Assembly: GCA_021234535.1 (NCBI GenBank)
Contig: CM037840.1
Coordinates: 1,673,801-1,737,800, forward strand
Source: Stichopus chloronotus
Lineage: Eukaryota > Echinodermata > Holothuroidea > Aspidochirotida > Stichopodidae
DNA: 64,000 bases
Reading direction: 5' to 3'
Shown: piece by piece, positions 58,740 through 64,000 of the stretch
Numbering within the stretch: the first letter of the stretch is position 1
Layout: every line of letters starts with the position of its first letter
The notes under the pieces: model-generated
Seen by the model: only the letters and a program-made list of their open reading frames with translations
Told to the model about the DNA's origin: nothing
The model's database searches: none
Program-made: the position numbers and the translations under genes

Positions 58740-58995
58740 TTAAAGGAATGTTGAAAGTTTTGTCTATCAATCAGAGTTGACAGTCCTCCCTTTCAGTTTA
58801 TCAATACTATCTCATTCTCATTGATGGTGTTTGATCAAGATATATCAATATTCATCTGGAAATTTGTTCGAAATCAACTTCTCTCATCTGTGAAAGTTTT
58901 GCCTATTAACAACGGCAACACGAACATTGTGTGGTGACTAGTATCTGTAGGAGGTCTTCAATCAAAATTTCACTTAGATCACATTTCAAAGTTAA
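58740..58995. repeat. Local duplication, left copy
   Basis: About 250 bp shared with 59.61-59.87 kb: 'aaggaatgttgaaa', 'cagagttgacagtcct', 'cagtttatcaatactatctc' and 'gactagtatctgtag'. It lies about 500 bp after the end of the recombinase-like gene. Confidence 0.85.
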
Positions 58996-59492
58996 GTAAG
59001 AACTGTTACAGTCACATAGAACTTTTGTAATAACAGCAACTGAAAAGAGAATTGTCTTGCTTCAAACAGCAACAACAATTGATGATAGCATGGGTGCCTG
59101 TAATGAAAAATTCACTTTCATAAGTCAGAGCCCTTTTAAGCTGTCATAATACAGTAGGTAGTGTCCTTCACATATTTTCCAGGGAACGGGGTGAGTGAGG
59201 TTGCAAGGAGTTGACTTGGAGGGGAGCAACCACACTTCCAAAAACATCTGATAATTGAGATGCTAATGATGCAAAATAGTGCCATCTACAGGCAATTTCT
59301 ACTCGAAATGGCAGTCGCCAGCTGCTGTCAACCTTTTCTGCGGGGGAGGACTTTTTTAAGGGGCAGTTGCTATTTCAGTTTGCAGCAATTTTTACCTGAG
59401 GTGGACTGCTCCTGTGGGGATCAACACAGTGTATTGTATTTTGTTGTATATGTCAACATAACTATTTAAATTGCATGATCAAAATATTTTAG

Positions 59493-59544
59493 AAGACAGA
59501 CGAGGAGATCCAGGCACTTTCACAACTTTTCTTTGCACTTGGAG
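59493..59544 (+). CDS. Weak candidate exon
   Basis: Between an AG (aaatattttag) and GTGAAG lies KTDEEIQALSQLFFALG in phase 0 to 1. It is protein-like, but the acceptor tract is poor and the phase does not match the pieces at 62.5 kb. It sits just before a local 245-bp duplication. Confidence 0.2.
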
Positions 59545-59609
59545 GTGAAGTATATTCAAAATTACATTTTTTGTTTCATTATATTCGGTACTAATGATGT
59601 TTGAAAGCA

Positions 59610-59872
59610 TTTAAGGAATGTTGAAATGCTTTCCTCTCACACTCAGAGTTGACAGTCCTGCCTTTCAGTTTATCAATACTATCTCATTGATGATGTTTGA
59701 TCAAGATATACAATTTATCAATATTCATCTAAAAACTTGTTTGAAATCAACTTCTCTCACCAGTGAAAGTTTTACTCATAACCAACAGCAACACAAACAT
59801 TGTGCTGTGACTAGTATCTGTAGAGGGTCTTCAATCAAATTTTCACTAGGATCAAATTTCAAAGGTTCTGAT
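59610..59872. repeat. Local duplication, right copy
   Basis: Same orientation as the left copy with scattered changes and small indels. The 93-codon open frame across it is not shared in the left copy and is not a gene. Confidence 0.85.
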
Positions 59873-61680
59873 GTTGGGAATCTTGAATCTTCTCTATGAA
59901 AAGGACATTAAACTGAACAAAAATGGTATGCAACAGTCTATTAACTGCAGTGTAGAGTCCATTCCAAAACTAAGATGTAAAGTGAATCCAGCTACCTGTA
60001 GTTATCAGTTCAAGTTCACACCACTCTAAGGCAGTTTAGGTTCACAACAATCACAACAAGGTGACAATTCAACAGCAAACCCAGAAAAATGGGTAATAAT
60101 AATAATCCTGATTCTGTTCTCAGTCCAAAGGGGGATGATTAAAACGTGTAATAGAAAAAAATGAAAGGTCATCCAGAGAAAGAAAAACCAGAAAAATCAA
60201 GGGGCTTTAACCTCCACCCTGGTCTGCCACAGGAGCTGAGAGGAAGAGGGAGGAAGCAGGGCAGTTGTGAGAAGGCTATCTGTGACTGGCATAAATTTCA
60301 CCAAAGAATCCTTTTCTCCTTAGGCTTCAGCATGGAAGCATACACCACACACATTTTTAGTGCAAATACAGGCAACTGATGTCGTACGTACATAGGCAAA
60401 ATAAAATGCATACAAAGATTTGACGCCTCCACTTGGCTGCTCTGTGACTCTGCTGCATTGTAATATTGGATATGTAAATCCAAATTTGTCACCAGTTATG
60501 ATTCATAATTTTGAACCTAAGAATATGAGTAATACTTCTTAAGGTTTAATTAAGTGGACAGCCTTAAATTAAGAGGGCAGCCTATTATAGCCAAGTAATG
60601 AAACCCAGAAGAAGGGCTGCTTTACAAACAAACAAAAAAATCACAAAAAGTCAAAAGGGGTTTAACAGTTTCATCTACTCTATATCAGTTTGTATGAGCT
60701 TAGAAGAAACATTTTACTCCTATTTGTCCAGTATGAGGTATGCAAGACTGGATAAGTTTTTGAAATATACAACAATGGGTTTGCTATTGTTATAATTGCA
60801 TATGCTTTGGTGATAAACCTTGAACTGCTTTTAACTTTGCCATTGTGTTACACATTTTGACAGTCAATAGAAAAATAACACTTGCTATAGTTTTTGATAT
60901 TGTAGTGTAAACAAGTAACTTCGACCTTAGTATTCTGCTTACCAACAGGACGATGTTCTTCTGTTCTCTGCTTACAATGTACATGTGTTTAATGATGATT
61001 CTCCATTTTCAAGTTTATGGGTATTTTCAGTTTCCATCTCACGGTTGAATCTCAGTCACACTAAATAGTACCACCTTTTCTGTTAAGACAAATCATTTTT
61101 TAAGTAGTTTGATCTTTTGTTGTATGTACATCATAAGATTTCAAAATTACAATGGCTTTCATGATGTTGAAATCATTTCTTTGTTGTTGCTATAAAAAAG
61201 GTATGACTCATACAGAATGATGACACCTATCTTTCCAGTTTCTACTTCTTTCTCTTTGTTTGTTGGTTGACAACTTGCTAAAGTTCTGAACTCAACATGA
61301 TGACAGATCTGTTAGGTAACTATGATGTAAAAGTCCACATGTACATCTTTTGCACTTGTAAAAAGGTTTTGTAAATCTTTTGCACGTCTCAAAAGTTTCA
61401 AACTATTGACTTATGTTGTCTTGAAATGTGATATGGGCGCACATACCAATTACCCCCAAAAATTTCAACCAACAAATCCCAAACACAAACAACAATTTTT
61501 AGCAAACTATAGGAATACTGTCCAATTCGGGGACCTGCAATAAAACCTGCCTGTACATTTAGCCAGTAACCAATCACCAATACTTGTAATCGCCTGAGAA
61601 TAACATACTGTAAGGTGCCATGCAATACATCATAGCAACCTGCCTCCGATCAGTTTAGTGGCCACAAGTACTTCATCAAA

Positions 61681-61947
61681 TCAGGCAGCTGTCATTATGA
61701 CGGAGATATAATAAGGTTTGAAACTGCAAAGATCATTGATCCTTGTAACCAAATGTCTGTGGGTTTCCCCGATATAGCAGGCGTTACAACTTGAACAATT
61801 GAATCGGTAGACTACATGGGATTTGAGATTTGTTGGAACAGAATCCTTGGTAACAAACAATTTACTTATTTTAAAGGAAGTGAACACAAGTCTGACATCA
61901 ACATTAGTACAATGAGATTTGATCATTTGTCTGATTTTGATGAGCAT
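61681..61947 (-). mobile_element. Penelope-like element remnant, GIY-YIG part
   Basis: The minus-strand reading contains VPTNLKSHVVYRFNCSSCNA, then CYIGETHRHLVTRI. This is the Cys-rich N-terminal part of the GIY-YIG endonuclease found at the C-terminus of Penelope-like retroelements: VVY replaces GIY, YIG is kept, a Cys pair is present and the catalytic Arg lies in the TRI region. The reverse-transcriptase part is absent. The matching downstream part of the same domain lies on the opposite strand right next to it, so the copy has been internally inverted. Confidence 0.72.
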
Positions 61948-62160
61948 CTAAAATCCGATAAAAACTCACATGTTCACAAACACTGACACAAATCCCCCTC
62001 TTGTAAGGCAAAATGCGATCACAACTCTTTCAAAATCATTGACTCGGCACCCACTAAGCTGCAGCTTAAACTCAAGGAATGCCTTCATATCAACTGGAAT
62101 CTGCCCAATCTCAACAAACAACTGGAATCCCCATTATTTTCTTTATTCAACTGTCACAAG
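61938..62160 (+). mobile_element. Penelope-like element remnant, C-terminal part (inverted relative to the other half)
   Basis: The plus-strand reading gives EHLKSDKNSHVHKH, a TGA, then CDHNSFKIIDSAPTKLQLKL, KECLHINWNLPNLNKQLES and SLFNCH. This pattern (FKIID..PTK.QLKLKE.LHI.W..P.LN.Q) is typical of the final part of the GIY-YIG domain of Penelope-like elements. It should follow the TRI segment on the same strand, but lies head-to-head with it. One stop codon shows it is decayed. Confidence 0.7.
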
Positions 62161-62517
62161 TGTCACTTCTAAATATTTTGTCTTTGACAACCCAATTGGT
62201 ATTACTTTCACCTCTCCTTATTTAGTCTTATCATCAACCTGTCGATGGAAGTTGACCTTCCAAAACATGTCGTATTTTTATTATAATCTTTGTGTACACT
62301 GTTAATATATTGATGTTTTCCATCAAATCAGTGGTGTATTGTTTCATTTTATTATCTGGACTTGTGCTTTGTAGAACATTCGGATACATATATATGTATA
62401 TATGTAAATAATGCTAATCATTTGAAAGTCCTTAAATTTTTTATACCAAACCTGTGTGCATGCCTGGCTACGTATACAGCAATAACTGAAATTACACTTT
62501 CTTTACCTTAACCACAG

Positions 62518-63499
62518 ATAAAAGCATCCTTTGCACTGAATGAAATTAAAGAAATTATGGAGGTTTAGAAAAAAGCCAAACTCTGGTTCCATGACAAGTC
62601 AAGGCTGAAAGACATGGTGAGTTTTTCAACTAAGCAATTGTTTACAAAACATTGGATATGTTATTTAACGTCACACATTCTTTGTAGTTAAGATATGAAG
62701 CATGCTGACAAAACCAGGGGACGAAAGGAATTTTCAGAGGATACCAAATGTGTAAAGACGAATTAAGTCAAGGCAAACTTTACACTATGATGTGGGGGGG
62801 GGGATAATTTTAGGGGTATTTACCCCCTGGCCTCCTTGACTCTGGGCCTGAATAGAGGGTGTATGCTCCCTAGGACTTCAGTAGAAACGTTTGAAATTTG
62901 ACAGTAGCAGATGTTTTTGTAAGTATGTAATCATATTTTATATTGGGAGATATCCAAAATGAGCTTTTGACTTGCACATTAACTCTGAAAAGAAAGGTTG
63001 GAACATAATTTTTGGGCTTACCATGCCATGCCAGAATAACATGATTACATGCTCCTGTATAGAAGATACAGGTTTTATGTTTTGACCCCTCTGTTGACCC
63101 CATATAACCCATGACGGTTACCAAAAACAATGGGGAAGTTGCACTTGGTATGATGGAGGAACATACTAACAGAAAGTAACAACAACAAAAATTGATCTTT
63201 TATTTTTAGATTTTTTTTTTTGCCAAGATAAATTTATCAATTTATCTTGGCACTGGCTAGCTTTAAAATATTCAATAGACATTAAATTAGAGGCAGTTTT
63301 GTTTTAATTATATTGCATCCCACATCATAGTTTCTTAAGCTGAACATCCCATGAAATGTTTTTATCATGATTTTTGTCTTTTTCATAGGTCTGTGTCGTA
63401 TACGAAGAAAATAAATGGCTGAAGAAATGGAAATTCCAACAGTTTTATGACAAGATCAAATGTAGATTAGATGATGACCAATTGCTTTTAATGTTTTAA
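62518..63499 (+). pseudogene. Two exon-like pieces, possible 3' end of a second gene
   Basis: The first piece (62518-62616) has an acceptor (cctta-accacag) and a GTGAGT donor, is 33 codons in phase 0, and reads IKASFALNEIKEIMEV, then TAG (62566-62568), then KKAKLWFHDKSRLKDM. The second (63389-63499) follows gtctttttcatag in phase 0 and reads VCVVYEENKWLKKWKFQQFY, then DKIKCRLDDDQLLLMF and TAA. The pieces join in frame apart from the TAG. The Lys/Trp-rich, charged composition looks like protein. No family is recognised, and it could also be an alternative 3' end of the upstream gene. Confidence 0.4.
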
Positions 63500-64000
63500 T
63501 TTGAACCATTAGCTGAAAATCTTTCTTTGCTGTCACCTTTGGAGTGTTAAAGACCAGCTGGAAGAAAGCTTTCAGGTCTTGCTGATGAAAACACGGGCTA
63601 ATTGAGTTGAAATAGTTTATTTTATGGCAAGTCTGATGGAAATCATTGCATGCCAATACTTATAATCAGCCCTCTTATTCATGTATCTGTCCTTACAGTC
63701 ACTGAAAATGTGGTAGAATGTAGCATATTTCCATGAACAGGAATTGCCTATGGTTAAGACATTATACTAAAATGTCTACAATCAAAGATTTACAAAATGT
63801 GATTTTGATCATTATTTACCCTGTAGTTGTTACTTCAGCTGTGTGTCCGATGTTCAGACTCTCTTAGTTTGACAATTTATCATCAACATATGAGTTGTAC
63901 TCAACAGGTGTGACAGAATATCATGAAATTTGTGAGCCAACTCAATAAACCTCTGTAACATAACAGTAACACAGTATGGTTAGCAAAAATTTATCGGATA
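63500..64000. other. End of window, nothing recognised
   Basis: AT-rich DNA after the possible terminal exon at 63.4 kb. No AATAAA is seen close to that stop. Confidence 0.45.

Noticed and set aside
61398..61700. Possible hammerhead ribozyme beside the Penelope-like remnant
   Set aside because: A CTGAT..GATGA-like string is present on the minus strand, but the CUGANGA and GAAA core parts do not line up.
61970..62305. 111-codon plus-strand open frame
   Set aside because: It overlaps the Penelope-like C-terminal motif in the wrong frame; the recognisable residues are in another frame.

Overview
The window looks like intron-rich, AT-rich metazoan nuclear DNA. It has short exons with GT/AG borders, very long introns packed with MITEs, a GIY-YIG Penelope-like retroelement remnant, a decayed CR1/L2-type retrotransposon, hAT elements with 8-bp target duplications, and many copies of a repeat carrying AGGTCAAAGGTCA. 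This mix suggests a marine invertebrate deuterostome. Echinoderm is my first guess, but it rests on repeat style only and is low confidence.

The main content is one plus-strand gene that I could assemble by hand from about 992 to 58215. It has 21 exons whose phases join without a break into 814 codons plus a TAA stop, and its 5' end lies outside the window or unseen in the first kilobase. It encodes two zinc fingers (exons 1-2), a linker and helical arm-like region (exons 3-6), a tyrosine-recombinase-like catalytic fold (exons 7-9), a long Ser/Thr-rich then acidic then Lys/Ser-rich tail (exons 10-18), a CxxC-bearing exon (19) and a Trp/Lys-rich C-terminus (20-21). The recombinase fold keeps the first Arg, the Lys, the second Arg and the His, but Asn stands where the nucleophilic Tyr is expected. 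I read it as a host gene descended from a mobile-element recombinase.

Inside the 25.9-39.1 kb intron, on the same strand, lies a second, nearly intronless recombinase of the same family (32561-34216). It keeps the Tyr but is interrupted by two in-frame TAG codons. Its splice-like borders are phase 1 on both sides, matching the intron that holds it.

Layout: 1-1 kb, fold-back repeat and first visible exon. 1-14.6 kb, zinc-finger and recombinase exons, with a 42-bp tandem array (6.3 kb), a six-unit nuclear-receptor-like DR1 array (8.8-9.7 kb) and a TTAA-flanked MITE (10.8 kb). 15-26 kb, small Ser/Thr and acidic exons, a 13-mer minisatellite (16.3 kb) and dispersed repeats. 26-39 kb, MITEs, a hAT MITE and the nested recombinase. 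39-48 kb, a 1.1-kb hAT element, CGGTACCG-rich repeats, more DR1 repeats and acidic exons. 48-58 kb, a TCAG microsatellite, a minus-strand non-LTR remnant and the last exons. 58-64 kb, a local duplication, an internally inverted Penelope-like remnant, and two exon-like pieces of a possible second, damaged gene.
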